Positions 8,772 through 17,604 of a stretch of DNA of 64,000 nucleotides are shown here, in pieces (positions within the stretch are counted from its first letter, which is position 1; every line of letters begins with the position of its first letter). The notes beneath the pieces were generated by a model. It saw nothing but the letters and a program-made list of their open reading frames with translations, was not told the origin of the DNA and did not search any database. The stretch is from Litoreibacter janthinus (GTDB lineage Bacteria; Pseudomonadota; Alphaproteobacteria; Rhodobacterales; Rhodobacteraceae), in NCBI RefSeq assembly GCF_900111945.1, contig NZ_FOYO01000001.1:1619751-1683750 (forward strand), read 5' to 3'. Both the position numbers and the translations under genes were made by a program.

Positions 8772-9791
8772 ATGAAAAAATTACTCGCTACGTCGGCTGT
8801 CGCGCTGACCACTTTGTCCGGTGCGGCATTTGCTGACGGCCACGCAATCACGGCTTGCCTGATCACAAAAACCGACACCAACCCGTTCTTTGTCAAGATG
8901 AAGGAAGGCGCAGAAGCCAAAGCGGCAGAGCTTGGCATGACGCTGAAATCCTTCGCAGGTAAGGTCGATGGCGACCACGAAACGCAAGTCGCTGCAATCG
9001 AGACCTGCATAGCAGATGGCGCCAAAGGCATCCTGTTAACGCCATCCGACACATCCTCCATCGTGGCCTCGGTCAAGCAAGCCCGTGATGCCGGCCTCGT
9101 CGTGATCGCACTCGACACCCCGCTTTCCCCAATTGATGCGGCCGATGCAACTTTCGCGACCGACAACTTCCTCGCGGGTGAGCTGATCGGTAAATGGGCT
9201 GCCGCCACACTGGGCGACGACGCTGCAAACGCTAAGATCGCCATGCTCGATCTCGCTGTTTCCCAGCCAACTGTTGGTGTCCTGCGTGACCAGGGCTTCC
9301 TGCAAGGCTTCGGCATTGATCTGGGTGACCCTAACAAATGGGGCGACGAAACCGATCCGCGTATCGTTGGCAATGACATCACGTCTGGCAACGAAGAAGG
9401 TGGCCGCAAGGCGATGGAGAACCTTCTTGCGAAAGACCCTGAAATCAACGTCGTCTATACCATCAACGAACCTGCCGCAGCGGGCGCGTACGAGGCACTG
9501 AAAGCCTTCGGTCGTGAGAACGACGTGCTAATCGTGTCCGTCGATGGCGGCTGCCCCGGCGTCCAGAACGTCAAGGATGGCATCATCGGTGCGACCTCGC
9601 AGCAATACCCGATGCTGATGGCCTCCAAAGGCGTCGAGGCGATTGCCGCATGGGCCAAAGACGGCACCAAGCCAGCACTGACCCCGGGCAAGGACTTCTT
9701 CGACACTGGCGTTTCGCTGGTCACAGATAAACCAGCCGAAGGTGTCGAAAGCATTGACGTCGCCAAAGGCACGGAGCTTTGCTGGGGCTAA
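8772..9791 (+). CDS. frcB: Sugar ABC transporter substrate-binding protein, fructose type
   Basis: A 339-residue periplasmic binding protein (type 1, ribose-binding family). A signal peptide of about 21 residues ends in AFA before DGHA. The mature part has [16 protein letters not shown], a VVIALDTPL hinge segment and [14 protein letters not shown] near the C-terminus, the pattern of FrcB fructose/ribose/mannose binders. A GGGAGG ribosome site precedes the ATG. It is the first gene of frcBCAK, and a stable hairpin separates it from frcC, which usually raises binding protein over permease levels. Fructose specificity is inferred from family and context. Confidence 0.9.
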   Translation: MKKLLATSAVALTTLSGAAFADGHAITACLITKTDTNPFFVKMKEGAEAKAAELGMTLKSFAGKVDGDHETQVAAIETCIADGAKGILLTPSDTSSIVASVKQARDAGLVVIALDTPLSPIDAADATFATDNFLAGELIGKWAAATLGDDAANAKIAMLDLAVSQPTVGVLRDQGFLQGFGIDLGDPNKWGDETDPRIVGNDITSGNEEGGRKAMENLLAKDPEINVVYTINEPAAAGAYEALKAFGRENDVLIVSVDGGCPGVQNVKDGIIGATSQQYPMLMASKGVEAIAAWAKDGTKPALTPGKDFFDTGVSLVTDKPAEGVESIDVAKGTELCWG

Positions 9792-9814
9792 CGCCTGCAC
9801 GACTATGAAAAAAC

Positions 9815-9838
9815 AAGGGGCGGTGCATTCCGCCCCTT
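9815..9838 (+). promoter_or_regulatory. Intercistronic stem-loop between frcB and frcC
   Basis: A perfect 9-bp GC-rich stem (9815-9823 with 9830-9838) and a 6-base loop. It lacks a following T run, so it is not a full terminator. Such hairpins after binding-protein genes commonly protect the upstream mRNA from 3' exonucleases and reduce expression of the permease genes. Confidence 0.75.
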
Positions 9839-9859
9839 CGTCTTCAACGGGAGGGAACG

Positions 9860-10900
9860 ATGTCCAGCGCAGACACAACAAATGATGGGGTCGCCAAGTT
9901 CGAGCAACCCAACAGGGGCTTTCTAGGCACTGTCCAACACCTGCTACACGTCAATCCGGCGCTTGTGCCGCTGATCGTCCTAGTGGCATCGATTGTGGTG
10001 TTCGGGCTTTTGCTCGGCTCCAAGTTCTTTTCTCCCTTTGCGCTCACGCTGATCTTGCAGCAGGTGCAGATCGTTGGCATCGTCGCTGCCGCGCAGTCGC
10101 TGGTGATCCTGACCGCGGGCATCGACCTGAGCGTCGGGGCCATCGCGGTGATCTCCTCGGTGGTGATGGGGCAATTCACCTTCCGTTATGGCCTGCCGGT
10201 GGAGTTTGCCATCGTTTGCGGCCTGATCTTCGGCACAGCCATCGGCGCCGTGAACGGCTGGCTCATCGCGGCCATGAAGCTGCCGCCATTCATCGTGACA
10301 TTGGGCATGTGGCAAATCGTGCTTGCCGCCAATTTCCTCTATTCCTCGAACGAGACGATCCGGTCTCAAGACATCGCAGAAAACGCCGCGATGCTACAAT
10401 TCCTTGGCGCGAAGTTTAATATTGGCGGCGCGGTCTTTACCGTGGGCGTGTTGTTCATGGTGCTTCTTGTGATCTTGTTGGCCTACGTCTTGCGCCACAC
10501 CGCTTGGGGTCGTCATGTCTACGCCGTGGGCGACGACGCCGAAGCTGCAGAGCTGTCGGGCGTGAATGTCAAAGGCACGATCATTTCCGTCTATGCAGTT
10601 GCAGGTCTGATCTGCGCCTTTGCAGGCTGGGCCTTGATCGGGCGCATCGGGTCGGTGTCGCCAACCTCTGGCCAGCTTCTCAACATCGAATCGATCACCG
10701 CCGTGGTGATCGGGGGCATCTCGTTGTTCGGCGGGCGCGGCTCGATCCTAGGGACATTCTTCGGGGCGCTGATCGTCGGGGTGTTCACCCTCGGCCTGCG
10801 CCTCATGGGGGCGGACGCGCAGTGGACCTATCTGCTGATCGGCGTGCTTATCATTGCGGCTGTGGCCGTGGACCAATGGATCAGAAAGGTGGCAGCATAA
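9860..10900 (+). CDS. frcC: Sugar ABC transporter permease, fructose type
   Basis: A 346-residue inner-membrane permease of the RbsC/BPD_transp_2 family, with about 8-10 hydrophobic helices after a 30-residue cytosolic start. The family motif region TAGIDLSVGAIAVISSV near residue 92 and AAELSGVNVKGT with the later GGISLFGGRGSILGT near residue 280 are all present. The ATG of frcA overlaps its stop codon. It would form a homodimeric channel with FrcA. Confidence 0.92.
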   Translation: MSSADTTNDGVAKFEQPNRGFLGTVQHLLHVNPALVPLIVLVASIVVFGLLLGSKFFSPFALTLILQQVQIVGIVAAAQSLVILTAGIDLSVGAIAVISSVVMGQFTFRYGLPVEFAIVCGLIFGTAIGAVNGWLIAAMKLPPFIVTLGMWQIVLAANFLYSSNETIRSQDIAENAAMLQFLGAKFNIGGAVFTVGVLFMVLLVILLAYVLRHTAWGRHVYAVGDDAEAAELSGVNVKGTIISVYAVAGLICAFAGWALIGRIGSVSPTSGQLLNIESITAVVIGGISLFGGRGSILGTFFGALIVGVFTLGLRLMGADAQWTYLLIGVLIIAAVAVDQWIRKVAA

Positions 10901-11676
10901 TGGAACCTATTCTCAAAGGACGCGGTCTCGTCAAACGCTACGGCAAAGTGACCGCCCTCGATCATTGCGACTTTGATCTGATGCCGGGGGAAATTCTGGC
11001 GGTGATCGGTGACAACGGCGCAGGTAAATCCTCACTGATCAAAGCCGTCTCTGGTGCGGTCGTGCCGGACGAAGGCGAGGTTTTTCTGGAGGGCAAGAAA
11101 ATCAGTTTCACTTCGCCCATCCAAGCCCGCGAAGCAGGAATCGAGACGGTGTATCAGACCCTCGCTATGTCTCCCGCTCTGTCGATTGCCGACAACATGT
11201 TCATGGGGCGCGAGTTGCGCAAACCGGGCTTCATGGGCAAATGGCTCCGCCAGTTGGATCGCGCAGAAATGGAGCGTCTTGCCCGCGACAAGCTGACTGA
11301 ACTGGGGCTAATGACGATCCAGAACATCAACCAAGCGGTCGAAACCTTGTCTGGTGGTCAACGCCAAGGCGTGGCTGTTGCCCGTGCGGCAGCGTTCGGC
11401 TCAAAGGTGATCATTCTTGACGAACCAACCGCCGCCTTGGGTGTTAAGGAAAGCCGGAAGGTGTTGGAACTTATTCAGGACGTGAAGTCGCGCGGCATCC
11501 CGATCATTCTGATCAGCCACAACATGCCGCATGTGTTCGAGGTCGCCGACCGCATCCACGTCCACCGCCTCGGCAAACGCTTGTGCGTGATCAACCCAAA
11601 GGATTACACCATGTCAGACGCGGTGGCGTTCATGACCGGTGCCAAGGAGGCGCCTGCACAAACCGAGGCTGCATGA
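10900..11676 (+). CDS. frcA: Sugar ABC transporter ATP-binding protein, fructose type
   Basis: A 258-residue single-domain ABC ATPase. Walker A is GDNGAGKSS near residue 39, the signature is LSGGQRQGVAVARA near 145 and Walker B is VIILDEPTAALG, followed by the ISHNMPHVFEVADR switch-histidine region. Unlike RbsA/XylG it has only one ATPase domain, which is typical of FrcA-type importers. The start at 10900 (ATG overlapping the frcC stop) fits the family; the frame is open further upstream. Its stop overlaps frcK. Confidence 0.93.
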   Translation: MEPILKGRGLVKRYGKVTALDHCDFDLMPGEILAVIGDNGAGKSSLIKAVSGAVVPDEGEVFLEGKKISFTSPIQAREAGIETVYQTLAMSPALSIADNMFMGRELRKPGFMGKWLRQLDRAEMERLARDKLTELGLMTIQNINQAVETLSGGQRQGVAVARAAAFGSKVIILDEPTAALGVKESRKVLELIQDVKSRGIPIILISHNMPHVFEVADRIHVHRLGKRLCVINPKDYTMSDAVAFMTGAKEAPAQTEAA

Positions 11677-12290
11677 CCGACGACCTTACAGCTCAGATCA
11701 AGGATTTGATTGTTGCACAGCCGGCGCCTCACGGGCGTCGGCTGATTGCTGTTGCAGGCCCGCCGGCAGGTGGAAAGTCGACCTTGGCCGAGCACTTGGC
11801 CGAAGTCCTGCCAAATGCGGCGGTCGTTCCTATGGACGGTTTTCACTTAGACAATGACACACTATCGGCGCGCGGGTTGCTGGCCCGTAAAGGGTCGCCC
11901 GCAACGTTCGACGCTTTAGGGTTTGTGAAACTGGTCAGCGCCCTTCGGGACCCTGTGGAGGTTGCCTATCCAACCTTCGACCGCAGCAGCGACAGCGTCG
12001 TGCCCAGTGGCGGATCAGTTTCCGCAGACACTGACACAGTCATCGTGGAGGGCAACTACCTGTTGCTTGATGATGCGCCATGGAACCAACTTCGTCAGTT
12101 CTGGGATTTGAGCATCTTTCTGGATGTCCCCTTCGAGGTATTGCGCGAACGCCTGTTGCAGCGTTGGCGAGACCACGGCTACTCGGACAGCGATGCGTTA
12201 ACCAAAGCTGAATCCAACGACCTACCCAATGCGCGGGTCGTGATGGACAGCGCGGCGAACGCCATGCACGTCGTGTCTTTTACCGGTTAG
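11673..12290 (+). CDS. frcK: Kinase-like P-loop protein of the fructose operon
   Basis: A 205-residue P-loop protein of the uridine kinase/pantothenate kinase-like group. Walker A is GPPAGGKST near residue 24; PMDGFHLDN near 50 and VIVEGNYLLLDD near 118 are the family's substrate and Walker B regions. In Sinorhizobium meliloti the fourth gene of frcBCAK encodes this protein, suggested to act with fructose uptake; its true substrate is not settled. It starts in the frcA stop (ATGA). It ends 4 bp inside the convergent aspartoacylase-like gene. Confidence 0.82.
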   Translation: MTDDLTAQIKDLIVAQPAPHGRRLIAVAGPPAGGKSTLAEHLAEVLPNAAVVPMDGFHLDNDTLSARGLLARKGSPATFDALGFVKLVSALRDPVEVAYPTFDRSSDSVVPSGGSVSADTDTVIVEGNYLLLDDAPWNQLRQFWDLSIFLDVPFEVLRERLLQRWRDHGYSDSDALTKAESNDLPNARVVMDSAANAMHVVSFTG

Positions 12291-13330
12291 ATAATCTCGT
12301 CCTCGTCAAACAGCGGGTCTTCCTCCAGCTGTGCCGACAGATCCTCTACCGCCGTTTCCGCACGGGAGTTCGAGATGACTTCGGCAATGTGGTAAATGGC
12401 GTCGCCCTCGTTGACGATTGGCATCACAGCGCGGCCAACGATGATGCCATCGAAAGACGCAAACAGCTCCACTTCGTTCTCGCCAAACGGATCGGAGACA
12501 GCCGCCAGAAGCTCCCCGTCTTTGACCACGTCACCTTCGCTTTTGAACGCGCGCAAAAGACCACCCGCAGGCGCGCGGACCCATTTGGACGATTTGCACA
12601 GGATCGAGCTGGCCTTGGCGGGTGCCACCGCTTTGCGCGGCAACATCTCGCGGGTGGCCATCACCCGCAGGATGCCCGCAACTCCGGCGCGCACATACAT
12701 TTCGTCAAAGCGCAGCCCTTCGCCCGCTTCGTAGAGCAAGACGTCTATTCCAAGCTCACGCGCTGCCGCACGCAATGAGCCTTCGCGCAATGAAGACGTC
12801 AGAATGACCGGCGCACCGAACGCTTGCGCCAGTTTCATCTTCTCCGGGGCTGTGCCGGACACGCGAATTTGCGGTAGGTTGGTGCGGTGGATTGCAGCGG
12901 AATGCAGGTCGATGCCAAAGCTGCACCGCTCCACCACATTGGTCATGAAGTCATGCGCCAACCGCGAGGCCAGCGACCCCGCTGGGGAGCCGGGGAAGCA
13001 ACGGTTCAAGTCCCGGCGATCAGGAAGGTAGCGCGAGTGGTTATGAAACCCGAACGCGTTGACGATCGGGACCACCAGCAAAGTTCCCCGCAGGGAACCC
13101 AAGGATTTCGTTCGCAGCAACCGCCGCAAAATCTCGACCCCGATCACCTCGTCCCCGTGGATCCCGGCGGAGACGAACATCGTGGGGCCGGGGCGCCTGC
13201 CATGGATGACATGCACCGACATGGTGACAGGTGTGTGGTCCGACAGGGTCGAGATCGGCAGGTTCACCGTTTCCCGCGTACCAGCAGCGATTTGGTGGCC
13301 GCCGATTTCGAACGGCTCGCGATTGTTCAT
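12287..13330 (-). CDS. Succinylglutamate desuccinylase/aspartoacylase family zinc hydrolase
   Basis: A 347-residue M14-like zinc amidohydrolase of the AstE/AspA family. GIHGDEVIGVEILRRLL (HxxE) supplies zinc ligands, and GIDLHSA supplies the later histidine. The C-terminal 90 residues form a lipoyl/beta-barrel-like domain (VRAPAGGLLRAFKSEGDVV) common to this subfamily, and the last 25 residues are very acidic. Its start overlaps the stop of the acyl-CoA synthetase gene, so the two are coupled. The substrate, an N-acyl amino acid or similar amide, is unknown. Confidence 0.85.
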   Translation of the reverse strand: MNNREPFEIGGHQIAAGTRETVNLPISTLSDHTPVTMSVHVIHGRRPGPTMFVSAGIHGDEVIGVEILRRLLRTKSLGSLRGTLLVVPIVNAFGFHNHSRYLPDRRDLNRCFPGSPAGSLASRLAHDFMTNVVERCSFGIDLHSAAIHRTNLPQIRVSGTAPEKMKLAQAFGAPVILTSSLREGSLRAAARELGIDVLLYEAGEGLRFDEMYVRAGVAGILRVMATREMLPRKAVAPAKASSILCKSSKWVRAPAGGLLRAFKSEGDVVKDGELLAAVSDPFGENEVELFASFDGIIVGRAVMPIVNEGDAIYHIAEVISNSRAETAVEDLSAQLEEDPLFDEDEII

Positions 13331-14979
13331 GTGGTGCCTGCCTTTTTCTGTGTGCCCAATTCGGCGATCATGGTGTCGCTCATGATGAATTTCTGCGGTT
13401 TGCCCGTCACCGTCATTGGTAATTCGTCCTTGAAGCGGATGTGAAGCGGCAATTTGTAGTGGGCGATCTGCCCTTTGCAGAAGGCGAGGATATCCTCGGC
13501 GGCGGGGGTGGCGTCCTTATGTGTCACGATCCACGCGCAAACGACCTCCCCATAGGTCTCATCGGGAATGCCGAACACCTGCACCTGCGCCACGGCAGGA
13601 TGGGTGAACAAGAACTCCTCGATCTCGCGGGGATAGATGTTTTCGCCACCGCGGCAGATCATGTCTTTGACCCGTCCCGTGATCATCGCATAGCCCTCGT
13701 CATCCATCGTCGCCAGATCGCCTGTGTGCATCCAGCCGTCGCGAATGGCGCTGGTGGTTTTCTCGTCTTCGCCCCAATACCCTTGCATGACGGAGTAGCC
13801 ACGCGTCAGCAACTCGCCCTGCGTGCCGACGGGGACTGTGGCCCCCGTTTCGTCGATGATCTTCACCTCCACATGCGGGTGGATGCGCCCGACCGTGCCG
13901 ACACGCTTGTCGAGCGGATCATCAAGGCCGGATTGAAATGACACGGGCGAAGTTTCTGTCATGCCATAGGCAATCGTCACACCAGTCATGTGCATGTCGC
14001 GCTGCACCCGCTCCATGATTGCCCGCGGGCAGGGAGCGCCCGCCATGATCCCCGTGCGCAGGTGGCTTAAGTCGAAGTTGTCGAAATCAGGCAACGCCAT
14101 TTCGGTGACGAACATCGTCGGCACGCCGAAAAGCGCTGTGCATTTTTCATCATGGACCGCTTGCAGCGTGTCGCGTGGCTCGAACCCTTCGCCGGGAACG
14201 ACCATCGTCGCCCCGTGCGCCACACATCCGAGCGTGCCCATGACCATCCCAAAACAGTGATAGAACGGCACGGGAATGCACAGCCTGTCAGCCTCGGTAA
14301 ACGCCATGGTGGCAGTCGTGAAATAGGCGTTGTTGACAATGTTGTGGTGGGTCAGGCTCGCGCCTTTTGGGCTGCCAGTCGTGCCAGAGGTGAATTGGAT
14401 ATTAATCGCGTCATGGGCATCGAGCGTTGCAGAAATCGCATCCAGCCGCGCGGTGTCATCTGACAAAATGTCGTCGAAAGCCAAGAACCCTTCCGGGGCC
14501 TCGCCCATGGCGATCACATGGCGCAAGGATTTTGGCTTGGGATCCAGAGCGCGGATCATCTCGAGATAGTTGGATGACTTGAAGCTCTGCGCAGTGATCA
14601 GCGCGGCGCAGCCCACTTTTTCCAACGCGTAGGCCAGCTCGGTCTGACGGTAGGCGGGGTTGATGCAAACCAGAATGGCCCCGATGCGGGCGGTGGCAAA
14701 CTGGGTCAGCAACCATTCGACGCGATTGGGGGACCAGATGCCGACGCGATCGCCTTTCCCAAGGCCGAGGTCCAGCAAACCCGCAGCGAGGCGGTCAACT
14801 TGCTTGGAGAATTTGGAATAGCTCCACCTGATATTTTGCTTAGGAAAGATGCAAGCTTCGTGATCGGGCAGGCGCGCGGCGGTCCGCGCTAGAAGGGCCG
14901 GAATCGTCAGGTTTAGCAACGGTGTATCCGTCGCACCGCGCACATGTGAAAGCCCGTTGATCGGACGTCTGCTGGTCAT
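13327..14979 (-). CDS. AMP-binding acyl-CoA synthetase
   Basis: A 550-residue ANL-superfamily ligase, medium/long-chain fatty-acid type. The AMP-binding P-loop is TSGTTGSPKGASLTH, with YGMTETSPVSFQ and the TGDLATMDDEGYAMITGR hinge; the catalytic lysine lies in the C-terminal TVTGKPQKF. ATG 14979 is favoured over 15030 because a GGAGGG ribosome site precedes it. It is upstream of, and coupled to, the aspartoacylase-like hydrolase, so the pair may release and activate an acyl group. That pairing role is inference. The chain length preferred cannot be read from sequence. Confidence 0.88.
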   Translation of the reverse strand: MTSRRPINGLSHVRGATDTPLLNLTIPALLARTAARLPDHEACIFPKQNIRWSYSKFSKQVDRLAAGLLDLGLGKGDRVGIWSPNRVEWLLTQFATARIGAILVCINPAYRQTELAYALEKVGCAALITAQSFKSSNYLEMIRALDPKPKSLRHVIAMGEAPEGFLAFDDILSDDTARLDAISATLDAHDAINIQFTSGTTGSPKGASLTHHNIVNNAYFTTATMAFTEADRLCIPVPFYHCFGMVMGTLGCVAHGATMVVPGEGFEPRDTLQAVHDEKCTALFGVPTMFVTEMALPDFDNFDLSHLRTGIMAGAPCPRAIMERVQRDMHMTGVTIAYGMTETSPVSFQSGLDDPLDKRVGTVGRIHPHVEVKIIDETGATVPVGTQGELLTRGYSVMQGYWGEDEKTTSAIRDGWMHTGDLATMDDEGYAMITGRVKDMICRGGENIYPREIEEFLFTHPAVAQVQVFGIPDETYGEVVCAWIVTHKDATPAAEDILAFCKGQIAHYKLPLHIRFKDELPMTVTGKPQKFIMSDTMIAELGTQKKAGTT

Positions 14980-15035
14980 ATTGAAACCCTCCACATGGCG
15001 GAGACTACGCGTTTGATACAGGGCCGCCAATGGGC

Positions 15036-15479
15036 CTATTGCGCGTCATCCAGCCAGATTGTGACTGGGCCGTCATTGGTCAGACTCACGGCCATGTCGG
15101 CACCGAACGCACCGGTTTCGACCGCAACACCAAGCGCGCGCAGGTCTTGGGCAAATGCCTCATAGAGCGCGCGACCCTCATCGGGGGGCGCGGCGGTTGA
15201 GAACCCGGGACGGTTGCCGCTACGCGTATCGGCGGCAAGCGTGAACTGGCTTACCACCAGAGCCGAACCACCCACATCCAAAAGCGAGCGGTTCATCTTG
15301 CCTGCATCGTCCTTGAAGATGCGCAGTTTGGAAATTTTGGCGGCCATGCGGGCGGTCTGCTCTGGCGCGTCACCCGCCATGGCGCAGATCAGGATCAAAA
15401 GACCCGGACCGGTCTGGCCGATAATGTCACCTTCAACGGCGACGGAGGCTTGGCTGACCCGTTGGATCAGTGCCCTCAA
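15036..15479 (-). CDS. dtd: D-aminoacyl-tRNA deacylase
   Basis: A 147-residue DTD protein that hydrolyses D-aminoacyl-tRNA and mischarged Gly-tRNA(Ala). Family signatures are [13 protein letters not shown] at the start, SQFTLAADT near the middle and the TNDGPVT cross-subunit Gly-Pro motif near the end. I chose the TTG at 15479, which gives the canonical N-terminus and overlaps the fructokinase stop as TTGA; a TTG at 15494 is possible. It is the last gene of the long leftward train starting at xpaC. Confidence 0.92.
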   Translation of the reverse strand: MRALIQRVSQASVAVEGDIIGQTGPGLLILICAMAGDAPEQTARMAAKISKLRIFKDDAGKMNRSLLDVGGSALVVSQFTLAADTRSGNRPGFSTAAPPDEGRALYEAFAQDLRALGVAVETGAFGADMAVSLTNDGPVTIWLDDAQ

Positions 15480-16405
15480 AGTTCGTAGTCCCAAGGCGGG
15501 TTTGCACCAGCCCGCGACACGGTGATCGCAGCGGTGCGGATGCCCATCGAAAGCGCATCGCGCAACGTCTCTTCCGACAGCGAGGCGAGGGTCGCTTTAT
15601 CCAGTGCGTCTGCCTTTTGCAGCCCCGCAAGGAAACCGGCGTTGAACGTGTCTCCGGCACCGACCGTGTCCACAACCTCGACCTTGTTGGCGGGGACAAA
15701 AACCGAATGGGTCGCAGTGTATCCAGTGGCCCCTGTGGCGCCTTCGGTAATCAAGACCACCTTTGTGCCGCGCTGAATCAGATCCTGCGCTAAACTGGCA
15801 AGATCGCCTTCACCTTCGAGCCAGTGCATATCCTCGTCACTGAGTTTTACCACATCGGCCATAGCCATCATCGCCTTGATGCGGGCAATGTAGCCTGCGC
15901 GGTCGGTGATGAAAGAGGGGCGGATATTCGGGTCGATCATCGTGACGCGGTTTGTGGACTCGCGGCGCATCAGTGCTTCGTAGGCGCCACCGCACGGCTC
16001 ACCAACCAAAGAGATGCCGCCGAAAAACAGCGCTGATACGGTGTCGGGCAGCGCTGGCAAGTCGGCCTCGGTCATCATCCGAAGGGCGCTGTTCTCGTCG
16101 TAAAAAGTGTAGCTTGCCTGCCCGTCCGTCAGTCGAACGAAAGCCAGCGTGGTGGGCCGAGTGGAGCGGAAGGCAAGATCTGAGGTCACGCCCGCCTCGG
16201 TCAGTTTGGTTTCAAGCAACTCTCCGAACAAGTCCTTTGACAGGCCGCAGAAAAAACCAGGTGCCGCGCCGAGCCGCCCCAAGGCGACGGCCGTGTTAAA
16301 GACCGCACCGCCAGCATAGGGTGCGAAGGCCAACTCGCCCTCGGCCGTAACGCGGGGCAACATGTCGATCAGAGCTTCGCCGCTGCATAGGATCATCGCA
16401 GACAC
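15476..16405 (-). CDS. PfkB-family carbohydrate kinase, probable fructokinase
   Basis: A 309-residue ribokinase-fold (PfkB) enzyme. It has the N-terminal GEALIDMLP and [15 protein letters not shown] segments and the C-terminal signature [15 protein letters not shown] with the catalytic aspartate. The pattern matches bacterial fructokinases (ScrK-like). Because FrcBCA-type uptake delivers unphosphorylated fructose, this kinase is the obvious partner, though it sits 3 kb away at the end of a different gene train. It follows the zinc-ribbon gene by 4 bp and overlaps dtd. A related sugar cannot be excluded as substrate. Confidence 0.85.
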   Translation of the reverse strand: MSAMILCSGEALIDMLPRVTAEGELAFAPYAGGAVFNTAVALGRLGAAPGFFCGLSKDLFGELLETKLTEAGVTSDLAFRSTRPTTLAFVRLTDGQASYTFYDENSALRMMTEADLPALPDTVSALFFGGISLVGEPCGGAYEALMRRESTNRVTMIDPNIRPSFITDRAGYIARIKAMMAMADVVKLSDEDMHWLEGEGDLASLAQDLIQRGTKVVLITEGATGATGYTATHSVFVPANKVEVVDTVGAGDTFNAGFLAGLQKADALDKATLASLSEETLRDALSMGIRTAAITVSRAGANPPWDYEL

Positions 16406-16409
16406 CTTT

Positions 16410-17519
16410 CTATTGGTTTAGAGCCATTCCATAACCAACAGCCAAGGCTACGAGCAAGCCAATGATAACAGCAAAGGCTATTTTTACAGAAGAATATGGG
16501 CGTTCGCCCTTAACAGTCCCGGTTTGTCCGTTCACCACGAAGCGATAGGTCTTCCCGCGATATTTATAGGCAGCCATCCAGACAGGCAGCAGGATGTGTT
16601 TGAAAGTCACATCTTTGACCGTGGTGTTGGCCGATGTGATGCGTTGCTTGTCGCCGCCGATGTCGAACCGGATGTCGCGCGTGATCATCGCGTCCATTTG
16701 CGCGCGGGCCTCCAGGAAGCCTTGTTCCAGATCAACGGTGTAGCCTTCAGCACGAAACCCGGCCAGGTATTCGGGAGTGTAAGGCGCCAATTGCGACAGC
16801 TGCCACGGGGCCAGCGCGTCGGTGTAGCTTTTGGGCAAAGAGGTCGACGCCAACACCAGAACGTCGTCAAAGAACCGCGCCACACGCCCGCCCACGGCTG
16901 ACCAATGGGTTTTCGCCACTCGCTGCTGGTGGCGCTTGCCGTCACGCATGACGGTGCGGGTTTCGTAGTAAATCTTGCCGCGCTGGCCAGTGTAACTTGT
17001 CTTGGTGTCCGCGTCGTAGGTCCAGTAGGGCACATAGATGCCGTCGAGCTTGCGACCCTTTTTAGCGTATTCCTGCAAGCCGTTTGGCGCGAACCAGCGT
17101 CTTCCGAGCCAATCGACCATCGCTTTCTGTGCGTCACGTTCCGCGATCTCGAACGGCAAAACGGCATGGGGTTTAATGTGACGGTGTGTGCCGGTGTCGG
17201 TGACAACCGGCGTGGCGCAAAACGGGCATTCGGTTGCGTGGCTGGCCGGATCAAACTCGACCTGTGCCCCGCAATTTGGGCATTTCGAGACGCGTGTCTC
17301 TTCCATTTCGGAATCTTGGAGTGTGCCGCGCATTGCGGACTGGAAATCCAGTTCCCGAATGGTGGATTGCACCGCTTCGAGCATCGGCTCGACATTGCCG
17401 CAATGATCGCATTTCAGCGCATTGTCTTCGGGGTCGAAGCGCAGGTCGGAGCCACAGGTATCGCAAGGAAACCTGTGCTCAATCTCGGGGGCGGTTTTGT
17501 CGAGAGGGTTATCGCTCAT
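16410..17519 (-). CDS. Double zinc-ribbon protein with C-terminal membrane anchor (TFIIB-type zinc ribbon, YdjG-like)
   Basis: A 369-residue protein beginning with two zinc ribbons: CDTCGSDLRF to CDHCGN (residues about 19-42) and CPNCGAQVEF to CPFC (about 79-101). A soluble middle domain contains YVPYWTYDADT and LLPVWMAAYKYRGKTY, as in proteins often mislabelled as helicases. One transmembrane helix lies near residues 343-366. Proteins of this shape are encoded beside SPFH or PspA genes (ydjG of Bacillus). Here the SPFH-GYF gene is directly upstream with an 85-bp gap. Role in membrane stress is inferred from neighbours. Confidence 0.78.
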   Translation of the reverse strand: MSDNPLDKTAPEIEHRFPCDTCGSDLRFDPEDNALKCDHCGNVEPMLEAVQSTIRELDFQSAMRGTLQDSEMEETRVSKCPNCGAQVEFDPASHATECPFCATPVVTDTGTHRHIKPHAVLPFEIAERDAQKAMVDWLGRRWFAPNGLQEYAKKGRKLDGIYVPYWTYDADTKTSYTGQRGKIYYETRTVMRDGKRHQQRVAKTHWSAVGGRVARFFDDVLVLASTSLPKSYTDALAPWQLSQLAPYTPEYLAGFRAEGYTVDLEQGFLEARAQMDAMITRDIRFDIGGDKQRITSANTTVKDVTFKHILLPVWMAAYKYRGKTYRFVVNGQTGTVKGERPYSSVKIAFAVIIGLLVALAVGYGMALNQ

Positions 17520-17604
17520 GACGTATGAAAGTCCGCATCTTCGGCTGGGTGGGTATGAGACAATTCACGGCGGCGCGTATCAACGTACGGCTCCGCCGCA
17601 TTGC

